The notes beneath the pieces are model-generated. The model saw only the letters and a list, made by a program, of their open reading frames with translations. It was not told where the DNA came from and ran no database searches. Position numbers and translations under genes: made by a program. A stretch of DNA of 64,000 nucleotides from Microvirga ossetica (lineage in GTDB: Bacteria > Pseudomonadota > Alphaproteobacteria > Rhizobiales > Beijerinckiaceae), in the NCBI RefSeq assembly GCF_002741015.1, contig NZ_CP016617.1:1178001-1242000 (forward strand), given 5' to 3'. Of the stretch, positions 28,101-36,539 are shown in pieces. Each line of letters opens with the position of its first letter. The first letter of the stretch is position 1.

Positions 28101-29555
28101 GAAGCTATCTCCACCAGCCCAACGCCGACGAGCCAGAGCACAGCCCCTGCATCCTCCGAGCCCATCGGGAGCCCGGCGCCAGCTCCCTCGCCGGCAGCGG
28201 CGAGCACCAGTCCAACGCCGACGAGCCAAGGTGTGGCCGCCGCATCGGACCAGCAGACTTCGAGCCCGGCTCAGGCAGCCTCTAAGGCAGCCGCTTCAGC
28301 GCAGGCTCCCTCACGGGCATCGACCCAGGCAGAGTCCGTGCAAACCGCCAGTGCCTCCGCGAGTGTGGCCGATGCTGTCGACCCCCGCCCCAAGCCGCGG
28401 CAATCCACCAGCTTCATCCTGGCATCAGGCCTGTCGCGGGACGACTTGACCAAGCTGACCGCTCAAGGCTTTCACGTCGAAACCCGGACGCAAGGCCGGA
28501 TCACCCCACAGGTGGTCAGGCTGCGCATTCCCCAAGGCGCCTCCCTGACGCAGGCGCGGCAGAAAGTCCGTCTCGTCGATGCCCAGGCTTCAGCGGATTT
28601 CGATCACTACTACTATCTCGATGAAGGCGCAGGTACGTGCACTGGTCCTGATTGCAGGGCAACTGCTCTCGTGAACTGGTCAGCGTCCAACGCAGCTCAG
28701 TGCGGTCCGACGCCTCTCATTGGCATGATCGACACGGGCATCAACCTCGAGCACGAAGCCTTGAAGGACCAGGCGATCGAGGTATTGCCAGCTCCTGCAT
28801 CCCATGCTGATGCCTCGTTGCAGGATCATGGCACCGCGATTGCGGCCCTCCTTGTCGGACGGCGGGGGAGCCAAACGCCTGGTCTCCTGCCGGACGCGAA
28901 GCTCGTCGCGGTGGATGCCTTCTACCGCGACGGCGGCACTGCTGATCGGACGGACGTGATGTCCCTTGTGGCCGGCGTTGAGGCATTGGCCGAGCGTGGT
29001 GTGCAGGTCATGAACCTGAGCCTGTCAGGTCCGCCGAATGAGGTCCTCCAGAACGCCATCGAGGCCGCCCAGGCCAAGGGCATCGTGATCGTTGCGGCCG
29101 CGGGCAACAATGGCCCCGGCGCCGAACCGTCATATCCAGCCGCCTATCCTGGAGTCATCGCGGTCACCGCAGTGGATCAGGAACTGAATGTGTACCGGCG
29201 CGCCACGCAGGGCGGATATGTTGACCTTGCTGCACCCGGGGTGAATATCTGGACAGCATCGTCGAAGGGCAGTGGCACCCTGAAGTCAGGCACATCCTAT
29301 GCTGTCCCCTTCGTGTCCGCCGCAACAAGCCTGTTGCTCGCGTCCAACCCCACGTTGGACCCTAAAGTGGTTCAGTCCGGCCTGGAAGCGCGCACCCGCG
29401 ACCTTGGGAAGCCCGGGTGGGATCCGACGTACGGGTTCGGCCTGATCCAGGTGGCAGGCCTGTGCCCGCAACCCACGAAGCCGGCACCGGTGACCGCATC
29501 CTATGAGCAGCCGGCTGCTTTACCTTTTGCAGCGCAGACTTCAGAGGTGCCTTGA
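25155..29555 (+). CDS. Giant S8 (subtilisin-family) serine protease with long low-complexity region
   Basis: 1466 residues from the ATG with GAGGTG upstream. N-terminus: MARWWRHILVAVASTAA, a signal-like hydrophobic segment. Residues about 40-300 are Gly/Asn/Ser/Lys-rich (GGDGGGGRGG repeats). About 300-1080 are Pro/Ala/Ser/Thr/Gln-rich with long tandem repeats. About 1085-1466 hold a complete S8 peptidase: D1193 in GMIDTGIN, H1225 in QDHGTAIA, oxyanion N1318 in AAGNNGPG, S1381 in SGTSYAVPF. Four Cys around residues 1155-1180 may form disulfides. The layout is protease at the end of a flexible, probably secreted or surface stalk. It has its own transcript; no export genes adjoin it. It might be an exoprotease, autotransporter-like protein or adhesin. 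Confidence 0.9.
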   Translation: MARWWRHILVAVASTAAALPLRVQLDLGHSASVPILDGAAFAKGGDRSGGDGGGGHGGDGGGGRGGDGGGGRGGDGNGGGKGAGSGKGGADGNRGGKGSDGRSGDAGGAGGGNGNAGGSKGGSPGGNQAGGNPGGGNAGAGGPGAGNQGGERGNGQGGGKGDPGHGGQSGGPSGGPGGGAGGGTSPGASAGNSSAGGNSQGQGKGGNADGNSSAGSGDGKSGNNGNGKGRGGKGPGKADNARGGNRSARDSKGTGSADARSGLGNSKGNGATKGNSKGSPGGVGDGHGTGHGNTNADGSSGKAGDKSDGARGNSGTRTREGRNVAGSTASAGSNKDNAGRNKAGAQRANGAQRVGDKATSASSTESSAKTSTAGHSERGSAKAQANASKTRTNQGRAAKSAQSTSSQTTTASPAQANTSPTSSSQRKSAASDQQTTGRTRTASQPPETSKASSQAKAEAGAPIGSTPTSRDTTTVPDQQPAGPAPTIDQTAAPMPATSQASTQTQAAQASAPNSAATISQNSAPTSEQQAVGEPPTLSPTSASASPTPTNQAPATPAQETSLPSSETQTVQAEAPTSAAPTSQGTVPKPDQPTGIQPSATPPAAVSPSPTLPSRDMAATPDEQTTSPVPASTPAPTSQASVPAPDQASPSQPPEASPAPTSEVTTTAPGQPTAGPAPATDQTAAPTPAAPQSSTQTQAARADAPNSSAPISQSSAPASEQAAVGQAPTASPTPESASPTPTNQAPASPAAQGPSQPPSETQTAQEGTPTSTTPASQNTVPGPDQPTGTQPSDISPVPANASPAPPSQDVAAAPEEQAASPAPAPAPAPTSSQEPAETEAVQVGSSASPTPSQAPVPTPAQATPSPTPEASPTPSSEVTATAPAQPTADQLQAVSQEASTSQGSGSGSVQADTPASPASTSESPATSQGTDKSGAVQADAPASPASTSESVAAAPEQQTSSPTEAPSPAPAASDVSPQTETAQEAISTSPTPTSQSTAPASSEPIGSPAPAPSPAAASTSPTPTSQGVAAASDQQTSSPAQAASKAAASAQAPSRASTQAESVQTASASASVADAVDPRPKPRQSTSFILASGLSRDDLTKLTAQGFHVETRTQGRITPQVVRLRIPQGASLTQARQKVRLVDAQASADFDHYYYLDEGAGTCTGPDCRATALVNWSASNAAQCGPTPLIGMIDTGINLEHEALKDQAIEVLPAPASHADASLQDHGTAIAALLVGRRGSQTPGLLPDAKLVAVDAFYRDGGTADRTDVMSLVAGVEALAERGVQVMNLSLSGPPNEVLQNAIEAAQAKGIVIVAAAGNNGPGAEPSYPAAYPGVIAVTAVDQELNVYRRATQGGYVDLAAPGVNIWTASSKGSGTLKSGTSYAVPFVSAATSLLLASNPTLDPKVVQSGLEARTRDLGKPGWDPTYGFGLIQVAGLCPQPTKPAPVTASYEQPAALPFAAQTSEVP
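26565..27782 (+). repeat. Long tandem coding repeats in the S8 protease stalk
   Basis: Two large units begin at 26565 and 27141 (period 576 bp) and a third start follows at 27783 (642 bp later). Each opens with the motif TT.VP/TAPGQ.TAGPAP followed by DQTAAP.PA..., and contains SPTPTNQAPA and PDQPTG. Later, a shorter repeat of about 26 codons (QADTPASPASTSES then QADAPASPASTSES) occurs near 27875 and 27955. Codon-level identity suggests duplication and drift. Such repeats are prone to length variation. Confidence 0.75.
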
Positions 29556-29668
29556 CCCAGGCGGTGGCGAGTGACGAGCCATAGTCGGTGATTGACGAGT
29601 CATAGGATCGCGCTTGGCTCTGTCTTGTGCGCTCGACCCACGCTTTGCAACTCCGGAGACGACCCGAC

Positions 29669-30485
29669 GGGGCATCGTCAACTTAACGAGGTGAGATAGA
29701 TCGGGTTGGTGAGGACCGTCAGATCAGCAGCCAGCGACAGCTTCAGTCATCTCATTCCAGGCCTGAAAGGCCTGAGCTCGGGATGTGCGATGAGCGGCAG
29801 CGGTGATGCTTGCAGGACGGCGGAAGAGGTTGGCAACCCGATCGTGAACTGAGAGGAAGCGCTGGGCCTGTCCGGCTGACTTGAACCGCTTCATGATCCG
29901 CTCGCGCCGCCGGGTGGGCTGATGACTGTTCTCGGCACGGTTGTTCAAGCCCTTGTGCTGCCGGTGTTCCACCCCGGGCATCACGACCCTCTTGGCGGCT
30001 GCGTAGCTGGCCAGTTTATCCGTGATCAACACGCGTGGGCCGATGCCGTGCTTCTTGAGCAGCTTCCGCAGCAAACGCTTGGCCGCTTTGGCATTGCACC
30101 GGCTCTGGACCAGGATGTCGAGCAATCCCATTCTGGTCGACCGCACGCCAAAGCCAGTTCTTCCGACCCGCGATGCTGATGGCAACCTCGTCGAGATGCC
30201 ATTTGTCTCCGGCTGCCGGAAGACGCCTGCGGATCTGGTTGGCAAAGCCCTGGTCGAACTTGAGCGCCCACTGCCGCACGGTCTCATAGTTCACCAGGAT
30301 GCCTCTGGCGGCCAGCATCTCCTCGACCATGCGCAGGCTGAGCGGAAACCGGAAGTACAGCCAAATGGCGTAGCTGATCACTTCAGCCGGAAAGCGGTGG
30401 CGGGCATAACGAGGGGCGCGGATCGGTTTCATCCCTCACAAATAGCTCGATCCTGGTCACTCTTCGGTTAAGCTGACGATGCCCC
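29669..30485 (-). mobile_element. IS6-like insertion sequence with frameshifted transposase
   Basis: An 817-bp element bounded by inverted repeats GGGGCATCGTCAACTTAAC (left) and the complement GGGGCATCGTCAGCTTAAC (right). It contains one transposase broken by a frameshift. Flanking 8-mers (GACCCGAC and TCTAACAG) do not match. Its right end truncates the small gene at 30486-30649. Confidence 0.75.
29724..30432 (-). pseudogene. IS6-family transposase, frameshifted
   Basis: Frame one starts MKPIRAPRYARHRFPAEVIS with the IS6 HTH (PLSLRMVEEMLAARGILVNY) and the first Asp in KWHLDEVAI. After LWRAVDQNG it shifts by one position. The other frame continues LDILVQSRCNAKAAKRLLRK with the second Asp in LITDKLASY and the Glu region (NRAENSHQPTRRRERIMKRF). 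The family normally reads VDQNG-x-VLDIL here, so a small deletion of one or two bases has occurred. The enzyme is inactive unless frameshifting restores it. Confidence 0.85.
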
Positions 30486-30649
30486 TCTAACAGGTGTGAC
30501 AACGGATTTCCGCTGTATAGCGGGCCCGCGTCGCCACCAGGACCGCCGTTCGGCTCCACAGGTATGGGTTCTCCCGGATTGGGTTCTCCCACAGCAATTG
30601 CAGGCGGTTCTTTGCCGCTCGAATCGTAAGGTATATTGTAGCCGTTCAT
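30486..30649 (-). pseudogene. Small hypothetical protein, 3' end cut by IS6-like element
   Basis: Begins MNGYNIPYDSSGKEPPAIAV with a clear AAGGACG ribosome-binding site. It is Pro/Gly-rich (GEPNPGEPIPVEPNGGPGG). After about 54 codons, in HLLEG, the frame enters the IS terminal repeat and ends at a fortuitous stop. The natural C-terminus is missing and not found on the other side of the IS. No function can be assigned. Confidence 0.55.
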
Positions 30650-30947
30650 GAGACGTCCTTTCAAGTTAGGCTGCTCGCTTCCGCCGAGGATGCTCTCCGA
30701 TGGCGAACGGTCACTTTGGCCCTCTTCACGACGCCTGATCAGTGAGATGCGTCACAGGCGGTCGACACGCCCTGGATAAAGGGAAAAATTACGTTCTGAG
30801 CGCAAAACGGCGATATGACCTACTCTCGCAACTCCACTTCCATCTCCAAGCTCACGATATCCGGATAAATTCGAACGACTTTTGAACTATTAGCCAGCCG
30901 CAGGCATTCACAGGTCCCGGTCCTGGTTTGCCCCGTGGATCGTACCT

Positions 30948-30978
30948 AAAGCGCCGCCTGAGGGAGGCGCTTTCTTTT
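30948..30978 (+). terminator. Rho-independent terminator, no obvious gene upstream
   Basis: AAAGCGCC-GCCTGAGG-GAGGCGCTTT followed by CTTTTT: a GC-rich stem with a T-run on the plus strand. The only candidate transcript upstream is the gene-free stretch 30660-30947, so this could end a small RNA. For the opposite strand it has no T-run. Confidence 0.75.
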
Positions 30979-30995
30979 TGGGCGAACGGAGAACC

Positions 30996-31247
30996 CTAGT
31001 CGTCGAACGTCCCTTCCTCCACGACCAGTGAGAGCGCCGCTCTCACCACAGTCTGCCGGGTTTCGTCCCGGACATTCACGACAAAGGTTCGATGGTTACC
31101 ATCGGGAAGAGCATCTTTCACCATGTCCGGAAGCGCCTTCTGCGCCTCGCGCTTGGCTTCGTCGATATCGGGCAGATCGACGCCGGTTTCATCTGAGTGG
31201 AGATTTTCACCATCGAAGGTATCGAAGAAATAGCGGGGCATCGGCAC
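30996..31247 (-). CDS. DUF6894-family small protein, copy 1
   Basis: 83 residues: MPMPRYFFDTFDGENLHSDE followed by GVDLPDIDEAKREAQKALP, then NHRTFVVNVRDETRQTVVRA and a hydrophobic acidic end (ALSLVVEEGTF). This is the typical short DUF6894 fold (PRYFFD...D..G.D..D...A...A, then a beta strand), abundant in Hyphomicrobiales. A related gene occurs at 39134. The function of the family is unknown. It is monocistronic, with the terminator above pointing at it. Confidence 0.85.
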   Translation of the reverse strand: MPMPRYFFDTFDGENLHSDETGVDLPDIDEAKREAQKALPDMVKDALPDGNHRTFVVNVRDETRQTVVRAALSLVVEEGTFDD

Positions 31248-31436
31248 TCCAAAATTCAGGATCTGTGGCTATCAACCTGGGAGTGCATGCGTGTTTCGCG
31301 TGATCGTGAGCAGCGATTTCGCGGCACCGTGAGCAACGATTTCAGAGGATCGTGAGCACCTTTTCGGAGGTGCCGGGAGCTTCGGCCGACAACTCAACCG
31401 GCTACGGGTGCCTCGTTCAACCCACGAGGAGGCCCG

Positions 31437-32975
31437 ATGCCAACCCAGAGATTGTCGATGCGCCGGATCCGAGAAGTACTTCGTTTAAGACATGTCCAAG
31501 GCCTGACCGAGCGCGTCATCGCGCGCACGCTGGGGATCAGCAATGGCGTCGTTCATGGCTACCTGCGCCGCGCCCGTCTGGCAGGGCTGAGCTGGCCGCT
31601 GCCGGACGGGCTCGATGACGACGCGCTCGAACTCCTGCTGTTTCCGGCACCATCCTCGGCTCAGACCGATCGGCGCCCGGTCCCCGACTGGGTTTATGTC
31701 GAGAAGGAGCTGCGCCGGCGTGGCGTGACGCGCGTGCTGCTCTGGGAGGAATATCGCGCCGCCCATCCCGATGGCTTCGGCTACACCTGGTTCTGCACCA
31801 CCTACGAGGCCTGGAAGGGGCGCGTTCGCCCAACAATGCGCCAGACCCACAGGGGCGGCGAGAAGGTGTTTGTCGATTTTGCCGGCGACACCATCGACGT
31901 CTTCGATCCGCTGACCGGCCAAGCCCATCCCATGAAGCTGTTCGTCGCCGCCATGGGCGCCTCCAACTACACCTATGCCGAGGCCTGCGCGAGCGAGAGC
32001 CTGCCGGACTGGATTGCCGTGCACGCCAACCTGTTTGCCTTCCTGGGCGGGGTTCCGAAGTTCGTGATCTGCGACAACCTCAAGGCGGCGGTGACCAATC
32101 CCGACCGCTACGATCCCGGCCTCAACCGCACCTATGCCGAGATGGCCGGCCATTACGGCACCGCCATTCTCGCGGCGCGGCCGAGACGCCCGAAGGATAA
32201 GGCCAAAGTTGAGGTCGCGGTCCAAATCGCCCAGCGCTGGATCCTGGCCCGGCTGCGCAACCATCGCTTCTTCGCGCTCGCCGAGCTCAATCGCGCCATT
32301 CGCAGCCTGGTCGTCGAACTCAACGCCCGCCAGATGCGCGGCTTCGGCTCCAGCCGGGCCGAACTCTTTGCCGAGATCGACCGGCCCCGGCTGGGAGCGC
32401 TGCCAGACGAGCCCTACGTCTTCGCCCGCTGGAAGCGCTGCCGCGTCGCGCCGGACTACCATGTCGAGGTCGACGGCCACTGGTACTCCGTGCCCTACCG
32501 CCTGATCCGGGAACTCGTCGACGTGCGCCTTGCCGGTGCGACGGTCGAGATCTTCCACAAGGGCCAGCGGGTCGCCAGCCATGCCCGGGCGCCGAACCGG
32601 CGCGGCCACACCACCGTTGCCGAGCATATGCCGAGCGCCCATCGCCGCCACGGCCAGTGGACCCCACGAGGCCTGATCGCCGCCGGTGAACGGATTGGGC
32701 CCTCCGTCGCGGCTTTCTTCGAGGCGGTGATCGCCGACCGTCCACATCCCGAGCAGGGCTTCCGCACCTGCCTCGGCATCCTGTCGCTGGCCAGGAGCTA
32801 TGGCGACACCCGCGTCGAGGCCGCCTGCCGGCGCGGCCTCCTCATCAAGGCACGCTCCGTCGCCTCGATCCGGTCGATTCTCAAGAATGGCCTCGACCGC
32901 GCCGTCGTTGACGAGACGCCCGACCACGAACCCCTGCGCCACGGCAACATCCGCGGCCAGGGTTACTTCCACTGA
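31437..32975 (+). CDS. istA: IS21-family transposase IstA
   Basis: 512 residues. The N-terminal HTH is MRRIREVLRLRHVQGLTERV then IARTLGISNGVVHGYLRRA. The integrase-like core starts with KVFVDFAGDTIDV (first Asp) and continues through PKFVICDNLKAAV (second Asp) and RPKDKAKVEVAVQIAQRW (Glu). The C-terminal part has DYHVEVDGHWYSVPYRLI, as in the family. It is followed by istB with an 18-bp gap. Apparently intact. Confidence 0.95.
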   Translation: MPTQRLSMRRIREVLRLRHVQGLTERVIARTLGISNGVVHGYLRRARLAGLSWPLPDGLDDDALELLLFPAPSSAQTDRRPVPDWVYVEKELRRRGVTRVLLWEEYRAAHPDGFGYTWFCTTYEAWKGRVRPTMRQTHRGGEKVFVDFAGDTIDVFDPLTGQAHPMKLFVAAMGASNYTYAEACASESLPDWIAVHANLFAFLGGVPKFVICDNLKAAVTNPDRYDPGLNRTYAEMAGHYGTAILAARPRRPKDKAKVEVAVQIAQRWILARLRNHRFFALAELNRAIRSLVVELNARQMRGFGSSRAELFAEIDRPRLGALPDEPYVFARWKRCRVAPDYHVEVDGHWYSVPYRLIRELVDVRLAGATVEIFHKGQRVASHARAPNRRGHTTVAEHMPSAHRRHGQWTPRGLIAAGERIGPSVAAFFEAVIADRPHPEQGFRTCLGILSLARSYGDTRVEAACRRGLLIKARSVASIRSILKNGLDRAVVDETPDHEPLRHGNIRGQGYFH

Positions 32976-32993
32976 ACCCAGGAGACCCAACCG

Positions 32994-33755
32994 ATGCTGA
33001 CCCATCCCACCCATGAGCGCCTGATCGCGCTTGGCCTGACCGGCATGGCCAAAGCCTTCGAGGAGCAGCGACGATTGCCCGATCTCGACGCTCTGTCCTT
33101 TGAGGAGCGCATCGGGCTGTTGGTCGACCGCGAAGCGGCCGAGCGCGACACCAAGCGTCTCACCGCGCGGCTCAAGTTCGCGGCGCTGCGCCAGAACGCC
33201 TGCGTCGAGGACGTCGATTGGCGAACCCCGCGCGGCATCGATCGCGCGGTCTTTGCCCGGCTGGTTGTTGGCGACTGGATCGACCGGCATGAGAATGTGC
33301 TGATTACAGGGGCGGCCGGCCTCGGCAAGAGCTGGATCGCCTGCGCGCTCGGCCACAAGGCCTGCCGGGATAACCGCTCGGTGCTCTACCACCGCGTGCC
33401 GCGCCTGTTCGAGGCATTGGCGCTCGCGCGCGGCGACGGGCGCTATGGCCGCCTGCTCAAGGCCCTCGGTCGCGTACAGGTGCTGATCCTCGATGATTGG
33501 GGCTTGTCAGTGCTCACCGGGTCCGAGCGGCGCGATCTCCTGGAAATCCTCGACGATCGTCACGGCCGCTCATCGACCATCGTCACGAGCCAGGTTCCCG
33601 TGGACGCATGGCATGACCTGATTGGGGATCCCACTCTTGGAGACGCAATCTTGGATCGTCTTGTTCACAATGCCCACCGCCTTCAACTCGCCGGAGAAAG
33701 CATGAGAAAGCAGAACGCCAGAGCCCGCCCTCTTGACGGCGACCAAATCTCCTGA
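32994..33755 (+). CDS. istB: IS21-family helper ATPase IstB
   Basis: 253 residues of AAA+ type. Walker A is ITGAAGLGKSWIACALG, Walker B is VQVLILDDWGLS, and sensor-1 is STIVTSQVPVD. The N-terminal helical domain (RLIALGLTGMAKAFEEQ) recruits IstA and target DNA. It completes the istAB operon. It ends about 85 bp before the element end. Intact. Confidence 0.95.
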   Translation: MLTHPTHERLIALGLTGMAKAFEEQRRLPDLDALSFEERIGLLVDREAAERDTKRLTARLKFAALRQNACVEDVDWRTPRGIDRAVFARLVVGDWIDRHENVLITGAAGLGKSWIACALGHKACRDNRSVLYHRVPRLFEALALARGDGRYGRLLKALGRVQVLILDDWGLSVLTGSERRDLLEILDDRHGRSSTIVTSQVPVDAWHDLIGDPTLGDAILDRLVHNAHRLQLAGESMRKQNARARPLDGDQIS

Positions 33756-33893
33756 CTCCATCACCCCATCGGTCGACGCGACCGCTCATGATCGCGTGAA
33801 ATGCCTGCTCACGATCCCACGAAATGAGCGCTCACGATCCGCGAGATGCGCAGAGTGCACCCTTTGTTCAGCCTCATATGCGGTGCACAGGCC

Positions 33894-34154
33894 ATGGACA
33901 TCTCTAAAGACACCACCGCCATCTCCGAGCCCACTGGCCAGCCCGTCAGCACTTGGTCTGAGGAATGGAAGGAGGAGTGCGAAGCCCGAGCCATCCTGGC
34001 CATGTCCAAGGAGCAGCGGGACGCCTTCTTCAACGGCCGGAAGGATGCCGACGGCAAGCCGATTGACAGGGGCGTCGTCGGCGTCCGGGGCGTGAAGGCC
34101 GCCGAGGAGATCCGGGCCACTATGGAAAGGTTACTGACAGCAACGGGCCGATAA
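33894..34154 (+). CDS. Hypothetical protein
   Basis: 86 residues from MDISKDTTAISEPTGQPVST (an upstream start would overlap the IS end). It is mainly helical and charged: EEWKEECEARAILAMSKEQR, then DAFFNGRKDADGKPIDRGV and EEIRATMERLL. No signal peptide or motif. It lies directly after IS21-A. A weak purine stretch precedes the ATG. It may be a DnaT/DUF-type small protein, but I do not recognise it. Confidence 0.6.
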   Translation: MDISKDTTAISEPTGQPVSTWSEEWKEECEARAILAMSKEQRDAFFNGRKDADGKPIDRGVVGVRGVKAAEEIRATMERLLTATGR

Positions 34155-34311
34155 TCCTAAGATACCTGACGCTTCGCAGTCTCTTTCGCGCGTGTCGATG
34201 TTCATCCCCGTTTGGGCTAATGTTCTCGGCCATCGGTATTACAGGTTCGCCAGCTTCTCGATTTGTTCGCCGTTCGATACCAACAATTGCGCGAAATTGC
34301 GGGTAGTCATC

Positions 34312-34548
34312 TCAACCGGCAAGAAGTCGCTTCCACCCCCGGACTTGCCGACTAGAGCAGAAACGCGGCGGATTTCCGAAGAGACGCCAATAGCCAATAC
34401 CAGCCTTGGAATTCAGCGTCCAAAACCCCACGGTCAGCGGGACCTTAGGTGGGGTCTCGTTCTCGATCATCCAGAAGATCACAGGTGTGCCGTCTTGAGG
34501 CGCAGTGTCAACCGAGGCCCAGCCGCTGCTCATGGGCGTTCTCGACAT
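34312..34548 (-). CDS. Hypothetical small protein (Trp/Gly-rich, DUF551-like)
   Basis: 78 residues, or about 73 from the inner MSSGWASVDTAPQDGTPVIF. Contains the sequence style WASVDTAPQDGTPVIFW...VGFW, then GYWRLFGNPP and RGWKRLL, reminiscent of short phage-derived proteins (DUF551-like) with conserved Trp residues. No enzyme motif. It is possibly a remnant of phage or island cargo. Confidence 0.5.
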   Translation of the reverse strand: MSRTPMSSGWASVDTAPQDGTPVIFWMIENETPPKVPLTVGFWTLNSKAGIGYWRLFGNPPRFCSSRQVRGWKRLLAG

Positions 34549-35397
34549 GGCGGATCGACCTCACCGAGCCTTGTTAACGACAGGTAGTAGCCTTTGTTCG
34601 CGGTTCCATACTAGGGATTATGCGGCGGGCTTTACGCGCCTGCGAGGCGTTTCGATCGAACTAAGATCAACTCCCGACGGGCCTCCAGAGCCCTTTGCAC
34701 ATCTCGACCATGTCTTATGCCCGCTAAGTCAAGGATGTGCTTCTCCGCATAGCAATGCGCTGCCGAATGTTCTCGGGGGTGATGTACTTGACCGCATCAG
34801 TTCCATAAAATGGTAACTCTGAGAAATATCCCGAAATGAGTTCAGGAGGAAGCCGGACGCCAATTGCTAATGGCGGAGGCGGCAGCGAACAAGACCGCGC
34901 TTGCGAGAGCGACTGCTGTGATTTCCGCTAAGTAGGTCGCCAAAAGTTCTGCAACAGCTTTCTGAGCCAGAAGTGTTTGGAGGCCATGCCCGCCTTGCGA
35001 CACGCTTGTTGTGGCGTCAGCGCCAGAACCCAGGCTGCGGCATCGGCGGCCAGGGCATCGATGGATGCGGCCTGCCGGTTGGCCGCAATCAGCCGCTTGA
35101 GTTCGCGCCAGAGCTGATCCATCGGGCTCAGTTCGGGTGCCTGCCGGGGCAGCCACACGAAGCGGATCCGCAACCGGTCTGCCAGCGCCTGGGTCTGCGG
35201 GGCGGTGTGGGCGCTGGCCCGGTCGCTCAGCAGCCAGAGCCAGCCGGCGCCGCGGTAGCGGCGCCGCAATGCGCGCAGGAACGCCTGGGCATCGGCCTGA
35301 CCGGCGTGGGAACGGATCAGCACCACCCGGCGCGCGCTTCGCAGGTCGATCGCCCCAAACTGGATTTGCTTCGGTTTAGTGGAGAGCGGTTTGGTAG

Positions 35398-36255
35398 CTA
35401 TCCGGCCAGCCTTTCGAACTGAGCCGGACTGACATAGTCCAGTGTCGAATGACGCCGGACGGGATTGTAGAAGCCATCGATGTAACGACCGATCGCCTTC
35501 CTGGCCTCGGCTCTCGTCTGGAAGACGGTGCGCCAGACCAGCTCGGACTTCAAGGTCTTGAAGAAAGTCTCGACCACGGCATTGTCGAAACAATTGCCTG
35601 TCCCGGACATTGAGATCCGGATGCCGTGCTTCCGCAACTCGGCCTGATACTCGATCGAACAATATTGACTGCCGCGGTCCGCGTGATGGGTCAGCCCCTC
35701 ACCGGGTCTTCGGATCGCCAGAGCCTTGCGCAGCGCCTCGAGCGCCAGTTCCTTGTGCAGCCGGTCGCTCACCGCCCAGCCAACCACCCGGCGCGCGAAG
35801 AGATCCAGGACCACGGCCAGGTAGAGCCAGCCCTCGCTCGTCCACACGTACGAGATATCCGCGTTCCATTTCTGGTTCGGGCGCTCGGCCGAGAAGTCCT
35901 GCTCGAGCAGGTTGGGAGCAATAGGAAAGGCGTGGTGGCTGTCGGTGGTGCGCTTGAAGCGACGTTTCTGCCGGGCCTTGAGCCCATTCTCGCGCATCAG
36001 TCGGGCCGTCCGACGGCGCCCGATCGGCAGGCCCTGATCCTGGAGTTCGCGCGTCATCCGTGGGCTGCCATAGGTGCCATTCGATTCTCGAAAGGCGGAT
36101 CGGACATGGGCGAGCAGCACCAGATCGTCGCGCTGACGCTGGCAGGCCGGACGACTTCGCCAGGCAAAGTAGCCGCTCTGGCTCACCTCAAGAACCTGGC
36201 ACAGGCGCTGGATGGGGAATTCCGCTTTCGCCGCATCGATGAACGTGAACCTCAT
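35398..36255 (-). CDS. IS3-family transposase OrfB (copy A)
   Basis: 285 residues with the DDE integrase core: WNADISYVWTSEGWLYLAVV contains the first Asp, LTHHADRGSQY the second, and DNAVVETFFKTLKSEL the Glu. The N-terminal HTH_21-like region (SAFRESNGTYGSPRMTREL) and the C-terminal YNPVRRHSTLDYVSP are typical of the family. It overlaps orfA by ATGA. A T-TTT-TTC heptamer (36273-36279, complement) can give the -1 fusion OrfAB. Confidence 0.95.
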   Translation of the reverse strand: MRFTFIDAAKAEFPIQRLCQVLEVSQSGYFAWRSRPACQRQRDDLVLLAHVRSAFRESNGTYGSPRMTRELQDQGLPIGRRRTARLMRENGLKARQKRRFKRTTDSHHAFPIAPNLLEQDFSAERPNQKWNADISYVWTSEGWLYLAVVLDLFARRVVGWAVSDRLHKELALEALRKALAIRRPGEGLTHHADRGSQYCSIEYQAELRKHGIRISMSGTGNCFDNAVVETFFKTLKSELVWRTVFQTRAEARKAIGRYIDGFYNPVRRHSTLDYVSPAQFERLAG

Positions 36256-36539
36256 CGACTTCCCTCCTTGACGAAAAAAGCGGTGGCCTTCTTGAGGATG
36301 TCGCGCTCTTGCCGCAGCACCTCGTTCTCGCGACGGAGGCGCTTGAGCTCGTCCATGACATCCTCATTGGGCGGCGGGGCCGACGAAGGCCGCATATCCT
36401 GGTGCTCCGCCATCCAGCGCGCGAGCGTCGAACGGTTCACCCCAAGATCGTCGGCGATCGCGCGTTGCGAGCGCCCACTCGTCAAAACGAGGCGGACGGC
36501 CTCATCCTGAAACTCTCTCTTAAAACGGGTCTTCGGCAT
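36252..36539 (-). CDS. IS3-family transposase OrfA (copy A)
   Basis: 95 residues: MPKTRFKREFQDEAVRLVLT and SQRAIADDLGVNRSTLARWM form the HTH, then a leucine-zipper-like coiled coil (DELKRLRRENEVLRQERDIL). It ends with KKATAFFVKEGSR. The slippery T-TTT-TTC near its 3' end allows fusion to OrfB. Binds the terminal repeats in working elements. Confidence 0.95.
   Translation of the reverse strand: MPKTRFKREFQDEAVRLVLTSGRSQRAIADDLGVNRSTLARWMAEHQDMRPSSAPPPNEDVMDELKRLRRENEVLRQERDILKKATAFFVKEGSR

Larger units (their letters stand above)
31301..33840 (+). mobile_element. IS21-family insertion sequence A
   Basis: About 2.54 kb with istA-istB. Each end carries multiple copies of a GATCGTGAGC-type box (three in 31301-31360, and inverted counterparts in 33790-33840), the multiple terminal repeats typical of IS21. 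A 4-bp CGCG may flank both ends (31297-31300; 33840-33843). Exact ends are uncertain by a few bases. Confidence 0.85.

Noticed and set aside
31485..33392. 635-codon minus-strand open frame across istA/istB
   Set aside because: It lies opposite two well-recognised IS21 genes. The protein has no family features; GC-rich third positions give such antisense frames.
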